Below are positions 36,368 through 46,485 of a stretch of 64,000 nt of DNA, one piece after another. The notes beneath the pieces were generated by a model, which did no database searches, was not told the origin of the DNA, and saw only the letters and a program-made list of their open reading frames with translations. The stretch covers positions 175,497 to 239,496 of the forward strand of contig NZ_FCNV02000009.1 in assembly GCF_001544615.1 (NCBI RefSeq), in the 5' to 3' direction. Origin of the DNA: Caballeronia concitans (GTDB lineage Bacteria; Pseudomonadota; Gammaproteobacteria; Burkholderiales; Burkholderiaceae). How positions within the stretch are numbered: position 1 is the stretch's first letter; every line of letters starts with the position of its first letter. A program made the position numbers and the translations under genes.

Positions 36368-37285
36368 TCAGGCAAATGCCGTCTGCGTATCGAACGCGAA
36401 ACCGCGCGGCGCCTTCTGCGTGTCGTCGAACGTGACGATTTCATAAGCGTCTTCGTTCGCGAGCAGTTCGCGCAGCAGCATGTTGTTCATCGCGTGGCCG
36501 CCCTTGTACGCCTTGTACGACGCCAGCAGCGGATGCCCCACGACGTACAGGTCGCCGATCGCGTCGAGCATCTTGTGCTTCACGAACTCGTCGTCGTAAC
36601 GCAGGCCGTCGTTGTTCAGGATGCGGTATTCGTCGAGCACGATCGCGTTGTCCATGCTGCCGCCGCGTGCGAGGCCCAGTTCGCGCATCATTTCGACTTC
36701 ATGCGCGAAACCGAACGTGCGGGCGCGCGCGATGTCACGTACATACGACGTCGTCGCGAAATCGACTTCCAGCGCCTGGCCCGTCTTGTCGACAGCGGGA
36801 TGACGGAAATCGATGGTAAAGCTCAACTTGAAGCCGAAATACGGCTCCAGGCGCGCGAACTTGTCGCCGTCGCGGACTTCGACAGGCTTCTTCACCTTGA
36901 TGAACTTCTTCGGTGCGTTCTGCTCTTCGATGCCCGCCGACTGAATGAGAAACACGAAAGAAGCAGCGCTGCCGTCCATGATCGGGATTTCCTCGGCGGT
37001 CACATCGACGTACAGATTGTCGATGCCGAGACCCGCGCACGCCGACATCAAGTGCTCGATGGTCGATACGCGCGCGCCGTCCTTCTGCAGCACGGACGCG
37101 AGCCGCGTGTCGCCGATCGCCATCGCGGATGCGGGGATGTCCACCGGCTGCGGCAAGTCGATCCGCGAAAACACGATGCCGGTCCCGGCCGGCGCCGGAC
37201 GCAGCGTCAAATCGACCTTACGGCCGGAATGAAGCCCGATTCCCACGGTTTTGACGACGGTCTTGATTGTTCGCTGCTTCAACAT
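36368..37285 (-). CDS. lpxC: UDP-3-O-acyl-N-acetylglucosamine deacetylase
   Basis: The committed zinc-dependent step of lipid A synthesis, 305 residues. Zinc ligands are H78 (IEHLMSA), H237 and D241 (HKMLDAIGD); the catalytic His is H264 (KGGHAMNN). The start at 37285 ([11 protein letters not shown]) is conserved; the frame extends 13 residues upstream. Position at the distal end of the division cluster is typical. A TATAAT lies about 70 bp upstream. Confidence 0.97.
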   Translation of the reverse strand: MLKQRTIKTVVKTVGIGLHSGRKVDLTLRPAPAGTGIVFSRIDLPQPVDIPASAMAIGDTRLASVLQKDGARVSTIEHLMSACAGLGIDNLYVDVTAEEIPIMDGSAASFVFLIQSAGIEEQNAPKKFIKVKKPVEVRDGDKFARLEPYFGFKLSFTIDFRHPAVDKTGQALEVDFATTSYVRDIARARTFGFAHEVEMMRELGLARGGSMDNAIVLDEYRILNNDGLRYDDEFVKHKMLDAIGDLYVVGHPLLASYKAYKGGHAMNNMLLRELLANEDAYEIVTFDDTQKAPRGFAFDTQTAFA

Positions 37286-37350
37286 GATTTTTGTCCGATA
37301 ACAATTCCCAATAAAGAGAATCAATCGTGCCTTGAATTCTAATAGACCGA

Positions 37351-37356
37351 ATTATA
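37351..37356 (-). promoter_or_regulatory. -10 element upstream of lpxC
   Basis: A perfect TATAAT on the minus strand (37356-37351). A possible -35 TTGGGA at 37381-37376 is 19 bp away. The lpxC start is 66 bp downstream. Confidence 0.5.
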
Positions 37357-37442
37357 CTCCATTCGGCGCACGCCGTCCCAAACCGACAGGTATCAACTGT
37401 TTCCCTGTGTTACGCCGGAGCGCAGGGACAGTCAAGTGAAAT

Positions 37443-37483
37443 GGGCCGATGCCCGGAATGGAGGCATTTCCGGTCATCGGCCC
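37443..37483. repeat. Long hairpin between the peroxiredoxin gene and lpxC
   Basis: GGGCCGATG pairs with CATCGGCCC, and CCGGAATG with CATTTCCGG (one bulge), around a GAGG loop. No T-run follows on the minus strand. It may terminate the peroxiredoxin transcript inefficiently or be a 3' stabiliser. Confidence 0.65.
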
Positions 37484-37547
37484 CAAGTTGCGCCGCTTGC
37501 GAGTGCGTCTGTAAGCGTTGCGTAACCGCAACGCGACGCCGCTGCGA

Positions 37548-38051
37548 TCAGCTCAACGTCGCCAGGATGCTTTGAGCATCGCTGACTTCGAACTTGCCGG
37601 GTGCTTCGACAGCGAGCGTCTTGACCACGCCGTTGTCGACCACCATCGCGTAGCGCTGGGAACGGATTCCCATGCCACGCTCGGACAAATCCTGATCCAG
37701 TCCGAGTGCCTGAGTGAAACGCGCACTGCCGTCCGCGATCATCTTCACCTTGCCCGCGGCTTGAAGATCGCGTCCCCACGCGTTCATGACGAACGCGTCG
37801 TTGACGGAAACGCACCAGATTTCGTCGATGCCGGCGGCGAACAACGCATCCGCTGCATCGATATAACCCGGCACGTGTCTGGCGGAGCACGTCGGCGTGA
37901 ACGCGCCCGGCAATCCGAAGATCACCACGCGTTTGCCTGCGGTCCGCTCGCGCGCCGAGAACCCGTTCGGTCCCACGGCGCAGCCCTCGCTCGCCACTTC
38001 GATGAACTCGAAGAGACGCGCGTCGGGCAACGTTTCACCCACTTCGATCAT
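37548..38051 (-). CDS. Peroxiredoxin (Prx5/AhpE-type thioredoxin fold)
   Basis: A 167-residue thiol peroxidase that reduces hydroperoxides. The peroxidatic Cys is C55 in PGAFTPTCSARHVPGY, the hallmark of the Prx5 subfamily. No glutaredoxin domain is fused, so an external thiol donor is needed. The start at 38051 (MIEVGETLPD) is chosen because the upstream frame is non-conserved. The gene sits between ftsZ and lpxC, an arrangement I know from other betaproteobacteria, although no division role is established. Confidence 0.94.
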   Translation of the reverse strand: MIEVGETLPDARLFEFIEVASEGCAVGPNGFSARERTAGKRVVIFGLPGAFTPTCSARHVPGYIDAADALFAAGIDEIWCVSVNDAFVMNAWGRDLQAAGKVKMIADGSARFTQALGLDQDLSERGMGIRSQRYAMVVDNGVVKTLAVEAPGKFEVSDAQSILATLS

Positions 38052-38309
38052 GCTCGGTCCTTCCCTCGTCAGTGCTCGAACATCCTTGCGATTGACATCG
38101 TCCCGCAGTCGCCTCAAGCCTGCTTCGGCGGTGTCGGTTTCATCTGCACATCGGCAGATTCGTGGGGGTCGGCTGGCCACGGCCTGGCGTCGGTCCTCGA
38201 CGCGGCCTTGGACAGTCGCCCCACGCGAAACCTGCATCGCCGGGCTCACCTCGACGTGCCTGCGGTGGCTGCACTTCGCATGCCAGCTACCGACCAAGCG
38301 CGAGGCTCG

Positions 38310-39512
38310 TCAGTCCGCCTGCTTGCGCAGGAACGCGGGGATGTCGTACGTATCGACGCCCTTCTCCTGCAATGCCTGCACGTGCGATGCCGCGGTTTCA
38401 CGCGTGGAGCGCCACACTGCCGGCGTGTCCAGTTGACCGTAATCCGTTGCCTGCGCGTGCTGCGGCGCGTAGTTGCCATGCGCGGCGTGCGCGTGCGCGA
38501 CCGGCTGGTTATCGGTGCCCGTGCGCAGGAGGGTCATCGGCGCCTGCTGCTGCTTCTTCGCCGCGCGGCCCAGGCCCGTTGCCACCACCGTCACGCGCAG
38601 CGCGTCCCCCATGGCGTCGTCGTAGACGGCGCCGAAGATCACGGTCGCGTCGTCGGCGGCGTAGGACTTGATGGTGTTCATCACTTCGCGCGTTTCCGAC
38701 AGACGCAGCGAACGGCTCGACGTGATGTTCACCAGCACGCCACGCGCGCCCGACAGATCCACGCCTTCCAAGAGCGGGCTCGCCACGGCCTGTTCAGCCG
38801 CGAGACGCGCGCGATCGACGCCGGCAACCGTCGCCGTGCCCATCATCGCCTTGCCCTGCTCGCCCATCACCGTCTTCACGTCTTCGAAGTCGACGTTGAC
38901 GAGACCATCGACATTGATTATTTCAGCGATACCCGCGACAGCGTTGTTCAGCACGTCGTCCGCGCACTGGAAGCACTTGTCCATCTCGGCGTCGTCGCCC
39001 ATCACCTCGAAGAGCTTGTCGTTCAGCACGACGATCAGCGAATCGACGTGATCCTCCAGCTGCTGCGAACCGGCTTCCGCCACGCGCATGCGGCGGCCGC
39101 CTTCGAATTCGAACGGCTTGCTCACGACGCCAACCGTCAGAATGCCCATTTCCTTCGCGATCTGCGCCACGACCGGCGCCGCGCCCGTGCCCGTGCCGCC
39201 GCCCATGCCGGCGGTGATGAACACCATGTGCGCGCCGCGCAGTGCGTCGGCGATGCGCTCGCGTGCATCTTCCGCCGCTTCCTTGCCCTTCTCCGGCTTG
39301 GCGCCAGCGCCCAGACCGGTCATTCCCAACTGCAGGACCGCCGGCGCGCGCGAGCGGGCGAGCGCCTGTGCGTCCGTGTTCATCACGATGAAGTCGACGC
39401 CCTGCACACCGCGATTGATCATGTGCTGAACGGCGTTGCCGCCCGCACCGCCAACTCCGACGACCTTGATGATCGTTCCGTTGGTTTCCGTTTCCAGCAT
39501 TTCGAAATCCAT
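38310..39512 (-). CDS. ftsZ: Cell division protein FtsZ
   Basis: The tubulin-like GTPase that forms the Z-ring, 400 residues. GGAGGNAV is near residue 21 and the tubulin signature GGGTGTG at 104-110; NVDFEDVKTVM marks the T7 loop. After a variable linker the conserved C-terminal peptide DIPAFLRKQAD binds FtsA and ZipA. It is separated from ftsA by 141 bp holding a probable promoter, so it can be expressed beyond the operon level. Confidence 0.98.
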   Translation of the reverse strand: MDFEMLETETNGTIIKVVGVGGAGGNAVQHMINRGVQGVDFIVMNTDAQALARSRAPAVLQLGMTGLGAGAKPEKGKEAAEDARERIADALRGAHMVFITAGMGGGTGTGAAPVVAQIAKEMGILTVGVVSKPFEFEGGRRMRVAEAGSQQLEDHVDSLIVVLNDKLFEVMGDDAEMDKCFQCADDVLNNAVAGIAEIINVDGLVNVDFEDVKTVMGEQGKAMMGTATVAGVDRARLAAEQAVASPLLEGVDLSGARGVLVNITSSRSLRLSETREVMNTIKSYAADDATVIFGAVYDDAMGDALRVTVVATGLGRAAKKQQQAPMTLLRTGTDNQPVAHAHAAHGNYAPQHAQATDYGQLDTPAVWRSTRETAASHVQALQEKGVDTYDIPAFLRKQAD

Positions 39513-39600
39513 GTTGCCTCCGTCAAGAATGAAGATCGGCGTTATCCGGCAAGAGATCGGGCAACCTCTTGCCGCGCGCTAGCCGCCGGTACCGGCGCGA

Positions 39601-39606
39601 ATTATA
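39601..39606 (-). promoter_or_regulatory. -10 element upstream of ftsZ
   Basis: A perfect TATAAT on the minus strand (39606-39601), in an AT-rich patch between ftsA and ftsZ. No clear -35 at standard spacing. It would give a leader of about 80 nt. Confidence 0.45.
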
Positions 39607-39653
39607 TTCACTGCTTACATCAATTTGTTAGCACTGCTGTGCTGCGGACGACC

Positions 39654-40886
39654 TCAGAAGTTCCCGAGGAACCAGTCCTTCATCCGCGTGAGCACCTGTC
39701 CCATCGATCCGTTCTGCACCGCGACCTTGCGGCCGCGCATGCGCTGCGAGCGTCCTTCTGCGAGCAGACCCATCGCGGTGGAGTAGCGCGGATTGCGCAC
39801 CACGTCCGCGAGACCGCCCGCGTACTCCGGCACGCCGATGCGCACTGGCTTCAAGAAAATGTCTTCGCCGAGTTCGACCATGCCGGGCATCATCGCCGCG
39901 CCGCCGGTCAGCACGACGCCGCTCGACAGCAGCTCTTCGTAGCCGGATTCGCGCACGACCTGCTGCACGAGCGAGAACAGCTCTTCGACGCGCGGCTCGA
40001 CGACCGCCGCCAGCGCCTGGCGCGACAGCGTTCGCGGACCGCGTTCGCCCAAGCCCGGCACTTCGATCATTTCGTCCGGATCGGCGAGCGCCTGCTTCGC
40101 GATGCCGTAGCTGACCTTGATGTCTTCCGCGTCGGGCGTCGGCGTGCGCAGCGCCATCGCGACGTCGCTTGTGATCTGATCGCCGGCAATCGGGATCACG
40201 GCCGTATGACGGATCGCGCCTTCGCTGAAAATGGCGATGTCCGTGGTGCCGCCGCCGATATCGACGAGCACGACGCCCAGTTCCTTCTCGTCCTCGGTCA
40301 GCACCGCGAGCGACGACGCGAGCGGCTGCAGAATGAGGTCGTTCACTTCGAGCCCGCAGCGGCGCACGCACTTCACGATGTTCTGCGCCGCGCTCACCGC
40401 GCCCGTCACGATGTGCACCTTCACTTCGAGGCGGATGCCGCTCATGCCGATCGGCTCGCGCACGTCTTCCTGACCGTCGATGATGAATTCCTGCGTCAGG
40501 ATGTGCAGCACCTGCTGATCGGTCGGAATGTTGATCGCCTTGGCCGTTTCGATCACGCGCGCGACGTCGGTCTGCGTGACTTCCTTGTCCTTGATCGCGA
40601 CCATCCCGCTCGAATTGAAGCTGCGAATGTGGCTGCCCGCGATGCCGGTGAATACGTTGGTGATCTTGCAATCGGCCATCAGCTCGGCTTCTTCGAGCGC
40701 GCGCTGAATGGATTGCACCGTGGCCTCGATATTGACCACGACGCCCTTCTTCAACCCCTTCGAGTCGCTCTGACCGAGTCCGATTACCTCGTAGTGGCCT
40801 TCGCCCTTCAATTCGGCGACGATCGCGACCACCTTCGACGTTCCGATGTCGAGGGAAACCAGCAGGTCTTTGTAGTCTTTGCTCAT
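39654..40886 (-). CDS. ftsA: Cell division protein FtsA
   Basis: Actin-like ATPase (410 residues) that tethers FtsZ to the membrane. The MSKDYKDLLVSLDIGTSKVVAIV phosphate loop starts at residue 1, and GGGTTDIAIF near 208 is the second phosphate motif. The 1C (SHS2) domain covers about 85-165. A C-terminal amphipathic helix ends in MKDWFLGNF. The start at 40886 is inside a much longer frame that runs through ftsQ by chance. Confidence 0.97.
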   Translation of the reverse strand: MSKDYKDLLVSLDIGTSKVVAIVAELKGEGHYEVIGLGQSDSKGLKKGVVVNIEATVQSIQRALEEAELMADCKITNVFTGIAGSHIRSFNSSGMVAIKDKEVTQTDVARVIETAKAINIPTDQQVLHILTQEFIIDGQEDVREPIGMSGIRLEVKVHIVTGAVSAAQNIVKCVRRCGLEVNDLILQPLASSLAVLTEDEKELGVVLVDIGGGTTDIAIFSEGAIRHTAVIPIAGDQITSDVAMALRTPTPDAEDIKVSYGIAKQALADPDEMIEVPGLGERGPRTLSRQALAAVVEPRVEELFSLVQQVVRESGYEELLSSGVVLTGGAAMMPGMVELGEDIFLKPVRIGVPEYAGGLADVVRNPRYSTAMGLLAEGRSQRMRGRKVAVQNGSMGQVLTRMKDWFLGNF

Positions 40887-40912
40887 AGCGTGCTCATGCC
40901 TGTGATGTCTGC

Positions 40913-41665
40913 TTACTTCTTGGCCTTGTCGGTGTCGTTGATGAAGCGCATGCTGGCGGCGCGTATCGCGAAGCCATTCGGGTAACGCAGATCCGCGTAT
41001 TCGATCTCCTTGCCCCACCGCCCCGTCACGGAGGGCCACGATGCGACGAACCGCTTGCAGCGGTCGAACAGCGTGTCCTGATTGCGCTCGCGGCCCAGTT
41101 CGATCTGCGTGCCGTTCGAGAGCTTCACCGTCCACGCGAAGCGCGGCGACAGCGTCACTTCTTCGGGCTGCGCGTCGAGCGGTGCGAACCACTTCTGGAA
41201 GTCGTGGTAACGCGCGACTACTTCTTTCGCCGTGCCTTCGGGACCGTCGAACGCGGGCAGGTCGTCGTCGAGTTCGCCCTGATTCGCGGTGAACAGCTCG
41301 CCGTCGACGCTCACCAGTTGATCGCTGCCCCACGTGCCGAGCGGCTTGTATTCCTCGAGCGACACCGCGAGGGCGTTCGGCCACACGCGGCGCACGCTCG
41401 CATGGCGCACCCACGGCATCTGCTCGAACGCGGCGCGCGCGGTATCGAGATCGACGGTGAAGAAGTTGCCCTTCAAATGTCCGACCACGCTCGCGCGCAC
41501 CGTCGGCGTATTGATGTGCGACGTGTCGCCGTCGATCTGAATCTCGCGCAGGCGGAACTCGGGACGCTGGATCGCCCATACGCCCGCGGCGCACAGCAGC
41601 ATCAGCACGAGCATGGCGTGCAGCGCGCTGGCGGCGAGATTCATCTGGCGAACGTTGTTCCACAT
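40913..41665 (-). CDS. ftsQ: Cell division protein FtsQ
   Basis: Divisome protein, 250 residues, with a short cytoplasmic tail, one membrane helix (about residues 12-32), a POTRA domain (FRLREIQIDGDTSH starting near 37) and the FtsQ beta domain. It binds FtsB/FtsL in the periplasm. It lies 26 bp upstream of ftsA and 34 bp after ddl. Confidence 0.96.
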   Translation of the reverse strand: MWNNVRQMNLAASALHAMLVLMLLCAAGVWAIQRPEFRLREIQIDGDTSHINTPTVRASVVGHLKGNFFTVDLDTARAAFEQMPWVRHASVRRVWPNALAVSLEEYKPLGTWGSDQLVSVDGELFTANQGELDDDLPAFDGPEGTAKEVVARYHDFQKWFAPLDAQPEEVTLSPRFAWTVKLSNGTQIELGRERNQDTLFDRCKRFVASWPSVTGRWGKEIEYADLRYPNGFAIRAASMRFINDTDKAKK

Positions 41666-41699
41666 GGCTTGCGTTTCGTCTTGTTCCGTTGTTCCTGCG

Positions 41700-42674
41700 T
41701 TAGCTCTTCAGCGTGAGCGACAACACCTTCACCACCAGGTCCTTGTAGCTGATGCCCACCGCGCGCGCGGCCTTTGGCGGCAGCGAGTGATCCGTCATGC
41801 CCGGCGCCGTGTTCACTTCGAGGAAGTACGGGTTGCCGTTCGCGTCGAGCATGAAATCGGCGCGGCCCCAGTCGGTGCAGCCGAGCATGTCGAACGCGCG
41901 CTGCGTCAACTGCTTCATGCGCGATTCCTCGTCGGCGGTGAGGCCGCAGGGAATCAGGTATTGCGTGTCGTCGGCGATGTACTTCGCGTGGTAGTCGTAG
42001 AACTCGCCCGCCGGAATGATCTTGATGACCGGCAGATCGAGATCGCCCGCGATACAGCACGTGTACTCGCCGCCGCCTTCGATGCTCTTCTCGACGATCA
42101 CGATCTTGTCGAACTGCGCGGCCTGTTCGAGCGCCGGCACGAGCGATTCCGGGCTCTTCACCTTGATGACCGCGACGCTCGATCCTTCGCTCGCCGGCTT
42201 CACGAAGAGCGGCAGCCCGAGCTTCGCGATGATGTCCCGCGCGCGCGATGCGAAGTCGTCGCCGCGCACGACGGTTTCGAACGGCGGCGTCGGAATGCCG
42301 GTCTGCTGCCACACGAGCTTGGTGCGCAGCTTGTCCATGCCGAGCGCCGAGCCCAGCACGCCGCTGCCCGTGTAGCGGATGCCGTAAAAATCCAGCGCGC
42401 CCTGCAACTGGCCGTTCTCGCCATAGCCGCCGTGCAGCGCGATGAACGCGCGCTCGAAGCCCTCGGCTTTCAGATCCGACAGCGGACGCTCGGCCGGATC
42501 GAACGGATGCGCGTCGATGCCGGCATCGCGCAGACCTTCGAGCACGAGCCGGCCCGAATTGAGCGAGACCTCGCGCTCCGCGGAATTTCCGCCGAGAAGC
42601 ACGGCCACTTTGCCGAAAACTTTCGGATCGATGTTGTTCACTGTGTTGCTCATTGCGTCGTTCATTGCTGTCAT
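41700..42674 (-). CDS. ddlB: D-alanine--D-alanine ligase (DdlB)
   Basis: ATP-grasp ligase making the D-Ala-D-Ala dipeptide for Mur[20 protein letters not shown] is near the N-terminus, VKPASEGSS binds ATP, and [21 protein letters not shown] holds the metal ligands. The start at 42674 overlaps the murC stop as TGATG; in-frame ATGs at 42665 and 42653 are alternatives, and the conserved sequence begins after the last of them. Confidence 0.95.
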   Translation of the reverse strand: MTAMNDAMSNTVNNIDPKVFGKVAVLLGGNSAEREVSLNSGRLVLEGLRDAGIDAHPFDPAERPLSDLKAEGFERAFIALHGGYGENGQLQGALDFYGIRYTGSGVLGSALGMDKLRTKLVWQQTGIPTPPFETVVRGDDFASRARDIIAKLGLPLFVKPASEGSSVAVIKVKSPESLVPALEQAAQFDKIVIVEKSIEGGGEYTCCIAGDLDLPVIKIIPAGEFYDYHAKYIADDTQYLIPCGLTADEESRMKQLTQRAFDMLGCTDWGRADFMLDANGNPYFLEVNTAPGMTDHSLPPKAARAVGISYKDLVVKVLSLTLKS

Positions 42675-44068
42675 CACTGCGGCTGGCTCTGCGCGAGCCG
42701 CCCGCACACACCGCCGATGGAACCCGCGCCCATCGTGATCACCACGTCGCCGTTGCGCGCGATGGTCGTCACCGCGTCCGGCACTTCATCCACTGTTTCG
42801 ACGAACACCGGCTCGATCTTTCCGGCGACGCGAATGGCACGCGCGAGCGCGCGGCCATCGGCGGCGACGATCGGCGATTCGCCTGCGGAATAGACATCGG
42901 TGAGCACGAGGGCATCGACCATCGACAGCACTTTCACGAAGTCCTCGAAGCAGTCGCGCGTGCGCGTATAGCGATGCGGCTGGAACGCGAGCACGAGACG
43001 CCGGTCCGGAAACGCGCCGCGCGCCGCCGCGATGGTCGCCGCCATTTCGACGGGGTGATGACCGTAGTCGTCGATCAGCGTGTACGCGCCTTCGTTGTCA
43101 GCCGTCTTCACTTCGCCGTAGCGCTGGAAGCGCCGCCCGACACCGTTGAATTCGGCAAGCGCTCTCTGGATATCGGCATCGGCCACTTCAAGTTCAGTCG
43201 CAATTGCAATGGCCGCGAGCGCGTTCTGCACGTTGTGCAGGCCCGGCAGGTTCAGCACGATGTCGAGCGGCGGCGCGTCTTCGCGCATCGTCGTGAAATG
43301 CATGCGGCCTTCGCGCGCCTCGATGTTCACCGCGCGCACTTGCGCTTCCGCGCCGATGCCGTAGCGGATGATCGGCTTCGACACGAACGGCAGGATTTCG
43401 CGCACGTTCGGATCGTCGACGCACAGCACCGCGATGCCGTAGAACGGCAGCCGGTGCGTGAATTCGATGAACGCCTGCTTGAGCCGCGCGAAGTCGTGGC
43501 CGTAGGTGTCCATGTGATCGGCGTCGATGTTCGTGATGACTTCGATCACCGGGAAAAGATTCAGGAACGACGCATCCGATTCGTCCGCTTCCGCGACGAT
43601 GAAGTCGCCCGTGCCGAGCCGCGCGTTCGCGCCCGCGCTGATGAGCCGCCCGCCGATCACGAAGGTCGGATCGAGCCCGCCCGCGGCCAGCACGCTCGCG
43701 ACGAGCGACGTGGTCGTGGTCTTGCCGTGCGTGCCGGCGATCGCGATGCCCTGCTTCAAGCGCATGAGTTCCGCGAGCATCACCGCGCGCGGCACGATGG
43801 GCACGCGGCGATGGCGCGCGGCGAGCACTTCGGGATTGTCGGGACGCACGGCCGTCGATACGACGACCGCATTCGCGCCTTCGATGTTGTCTTCGTGATG
43901 CCCGATCTCGACGCGCGCGCCCAGCGCACGCAACCGTTCGGTGACCGCGTTCTTCGACAGGTCCGAGCCGCTGACCTGATATCCGAGATTGAGCAGCACC
44001 TCCGCGATGCCGCTCATCCCTGCTCCGCCGATGCCGACGAAGTGAATGTGCTTGACGATGTGTTTCAT
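42674..44068 (-). CDS. murC: UDP-N-acetylmuramate--L-alanine ligase
   Basis: First Mur ligase, adding L-Ala to UDP-MurNAc; 464 residues. [15 protein letters not shown] at the N-terminus binds UDP, the P-loop is [10 protein letters not shown] (near residue 114), and DDYGHHP lies near 348. It follows murG with a 3-bp gap and overlaps ddlB by TGATG. Confidence 0.98.
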   Translation of the reverse strand: MKHIVKHIHFVGIGGAGMSGIAEVLLNLGYQVSGSDLSKNAVTERLRALGARVEIGHHEDNIEGANAVVVSTAVRPDNPEVLAARHRRVPIVPRAVMLAELMRLKQGIAIAGTHGKTTTTSLVASVLAAGGLDPTFVIGGRLISAGANARLGTGDFIVAEADESDASFLNLFPVIEVITNIDADHMDTYGHDFARLKQAFIEFTHRLPFYGIAVLCVDDPNVREILPFVSKPIIRYGIGAEAQVRAVNIEAREGRMHFTTMREDAPPLDIVLNLPGLHNVQNALAAIAIATELEVADADIQRALAEFNGVGRRFQRYGEVKTADNEGAYTLIDDYGHHPVEMAATIAAARGAFPDRRLVLAFQPHRYTRTRDCFEDFVKVLSMVDALVLTDVYSAGESPIVAADGRALARAIRVAGKIEPVFVETVDEVPDAVTTIARNGDVVITMGAGSIGGVCGRLAQSQPQ

Positions 44069-44071
44069 GTC

Positions 44072-45190
44072 CTAATGTGCCTCCCGAGCTTGCGCGTCGA
44101 AACGCGCGCCGGCCACGTCGGCGCAGACGCTTGCGACCCGTTCGGTCGCATCCGGCTTCGCCAGCGCGCGCGAGCGCACGGCCATGCCGGCGAGCGTCTC
44201 GCGCGTTTGCGCACGCAACCAGCCGGCGAGCCTTTCCGCCGACAAATCGCGTTGTTGTATCAACTCCGCAGCGCCGTTCCTGGCGAGGAACGCGCCGTTG
44301 GTCGTCTGGTGATCGTCGACGGCGAACGGGAACGGCACGAAGAGCGCCGCCACGCCGACCGCCGCGATTTCGGAAACCGTCATCGCGCCCGAGCGGCAGA
44401 TCACGAGATCGGCGGATGCGTAAGCGCTCGCCATGTCTTCGATGAACGGCACGAGCTGCAGGTCGTCGCCGCGCGCGAAACCCGCCGCTGCGTAGTTCGC
44501 TTCGAGTGCTTCGATATGCTTCGCGCCCGCCTGATGCACGATGCGCGGACGTTGATCCGCGGGCAGCAGCGCGAGCGCCTTCGGCACCGTTTCGTTCAGC
44601 GCGGCAGCGCCGAGACTGCCGCCGACCACCAGCACGTTCAGCTTTCCCGAACGCGCGGCGTAGCGTTCTTTGGGCGGCAATGTCGCGTTAAGTTCCGCGC
44701 GAATGGGGTTGCCGGTCCATTCGGCATTCGGCAGCGCATCCGGGAACGCGACGAGCACGCGCTTCGCGAGATGCGCGAGCACCTTGTTCGCGAGTCCCGC
44801 GATGGAATTCTGTTCGTGCAGCACGAGCGGGCAGCCCGCGAGCTTCGTCATGACGCCCGCCGGAAACGTGATGTAGCCGCCCATGCCGAGCACGACATCC
44901 GGCTTGATCCGGCGCAGCACGCGCAGGCTTTGCGAGCACGCGCGCAGCAGGTTGACCGGCAGCATCAGCTTGGTCTTGATGCCCTTGCCGCGCACGCCGC
45001 CGAAGCGCACGTATTCCATCGGCACGCCGTGCTTCGGGACGAGCGTCGCTTCCATGCCGCTCGCGTTGCCGAGCCACACGACGCGCCAACCGTGCGCCTG
45101 CATCCAGTGCGCGACGGCGAGACCCGGAAACACGTGGCCACCGGTGCCGCCCGCCATGACCATCAAGGTGCGGTCGCGTTGCGCGGTCAT
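44072..45190 (-). CDS. murG: UDP-GlcNAc:lipid I N-acetylglucosaminyltransferase
   Basis: Makes lipid II from lipid I on the inner face of the membrane; 372 residues of the GT-B fold. G loops are visible as [16 protein letters not shown] and [25 protein letters not shown] and the C-terminal [14 protein letters not shown] bind UDP-GlcNAc. The start at 45190 overlaps the ftsW stop by ATGA. Confidence 0.98.
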   Translation of the reverse strand: MTAQRDRTLMVMAGGTGGHVFPGLAVAHWMQAHGWRVVWLGNASGMEATLVPKHGVPMEYVRFGGVRGKGIKTKLMLPVNLLRACSQSLRVLRRIKPDVVLGMGGYITFPAGVMTKLAGCPLVLHEQNSIAGLANKVLAHLAKRVLVAFPDALPNAEWTGNPIRAELNATLPPKERYAARSGKLNVLVVGGSLGAAALNETVPKALALLPADQRPRIVHQAGAKHIEALEANYAAAGFARGDDLQLVPFIEDMASAYASADLVICRSGAMTVSEIAAVGVAALFVPFPFAVDDHQTTNGAFLARNGAAELIQQRDLSAERLAGWLRAQTRETLAGMAVRSRALAKPDATERVASVCADVAGARFDAQAREAH

Positions 45191-46485
45191 ACTTTCCCTC
45201 CGCGCATCAGAACCCGGTTCTCGTAATCCACGCGAAGCAGCACCGCCAGCGCGACGCAGTTCAGCAGAATGCCCGAGCCGCCGTACGAAACGAGCGGCAG
45301 CGTGAGGCCCTTGGTCGGCAGGAGACCGAGATTCACGCCCATGTTGATGAACGTCTGCGCGCCGAACCAGATGCCCACGCCCTTCGCCATCAGACCGGCG
45401 AACGTGCGATCGAGCGCGAGCGCCTGGCGGCCGATCTCGAACGCGCGGCGCACGATCCAGTAGAACAGCAGAATGACGACGATCACGCCGACGAAGCCCA
45501 GTTCCTCGCCGATCACCGCGAGAATAAAGTCGGTATGCGCTTCGGGCAGATAGTTGAGCTTTTCGACGCTGCCGCCGAGTCCCACGCCAAACCACTCGCC
45601 GCGTCCGAACGCGATCAGCGAGTGCGTCAGCTGATACGCCTTGCCTTGTGCATAACGGTCGTCCCACGGATCGAGGTACGCGAAGATCCGCTCGCGACGC
45701 CACGGCGAGAGCCACACGAGCATCGTGAACGTGCCCACCGCCGTCAGCACGAGGCCGCCGAACAGCTTGCCGTTCACGCCGCCCAGGAACAGCACGCCCA
45801 TCGCGATGGCCGCGATCACCATGAACGCGCCCATGTCCGGTTCGAGCAGCAACAGCGCGCCGACTGCGCCGACCGCGACGGCCATCGGCAGAAAGCCCTT
45901 GCCGAAGCTGTGCATGAACTCCTGTTTGCGGACGGTGTAGTTGGCGGCATAGATGGTCACCGCGAGCTTCATGATTTCCGACGGCTGCATGTTCGTGATG
46001 CCGAGCGGAATCCAGCGGCGCGCGCCGTTCACGCCCTTGCCGATGTGCGGAATCAGCACGATGACGAGCAGCACGAGCGCGAAAAGAAAGAGCTTCGGCG
46101 CGTACTTTTCCCAGGTCTTCACCGGAATCTTGAACGCGATGACCGCGCCGACGAGCGCCGTCGCGATGGAAATAAGGTGACGCACGAGGAAGTGGTAGTC
46201 GCGATACTGCGCGTACTTCGGCGAATCGGGCATGGCGATCGACGCCGAATACACCATGACGATGCCGAGCCCGAGCAACGCGATGGTCACCCACAAGAGC
46301 GAATGATCGTAGTCGAGCATGCGCGAGCGCGCGGGACGCACGCCATTGACCGCGCTCGAAATGCCGCCCGCGCCTTCCGTGCGGCCGACGCGCGCGCTCG
46401 CACCCGCGCGACCGGCGAGCGAGTCGTTCGCGACCGCGTTGCGCTGGCCGGTCAGTTTCGATCCGAAGCGTTCCGACCAGCTCAT
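45187..46485 (-). CDS. ftsW: Peptidoglycan glycosyltransferase FtsW (SEDS family)
   Basis: Septal SEDS polymerase, 432 residues, about ten membrane segments. The cytoplasmic N-terminus (about 55 residues) is longer than in E. coli. The catalytic-region motif [11 protein letters not shown] and the C-terminal [12 protein letters not shown] are present. It works with FtsI encoded in the same operon. The start at 46485 (MSWSERFG) overlaps murD by ATGA; the longer frame overlaps murD more deeply. Confidence 0.96.
   Translation of the reverse strand: MSWSERFGSKLTGQRNAVANDSLAGRAGASARVGRTEGAGGISSAVNGVRPARSRMLDYDHSLLWVTIALLGLGIVMVYSASIAMPDSPKYAQYRDYHFLVRHLISIATALVGAVIAFKIPVKTWEKYAPKLFLFALVLLVIVLIPHIGKGVNGARRWIPLGITNMQPSEIMKLAVTIYAANYTVRKQEFMHSFGKGFLPMAVAVGAVGALLLLEPDMGAFMVIAAIAMGVLFLGGVNGKLFGGLVLTAVGTFTMLVWLSPWRRERIFAYLDPWDDRYAQGKAYQLTHSLIAFGRGEWFGVGLGGSVEKLNYLPEAHTDFILAVIGEELGFVGVIVVILLFYWIVRRAFEIGRQALALDRTFAGLMAKGVGIWFGAQTFINMGVNLGLLPTKGLTLPLVSYGGSGILLNCVALAVLLRVDYENRVLMRGGKV

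Noticed and set aside
37518-40985. A 1155-codon plus-strand open frame opposite the peroxiredoxin, ftsZ and ftsA genes
   Set aside because: It is the reverse reading of three well-identified genes; GC-rich third positions remove stop codons from this frame. The translation is Arg/His-rich with no domain.
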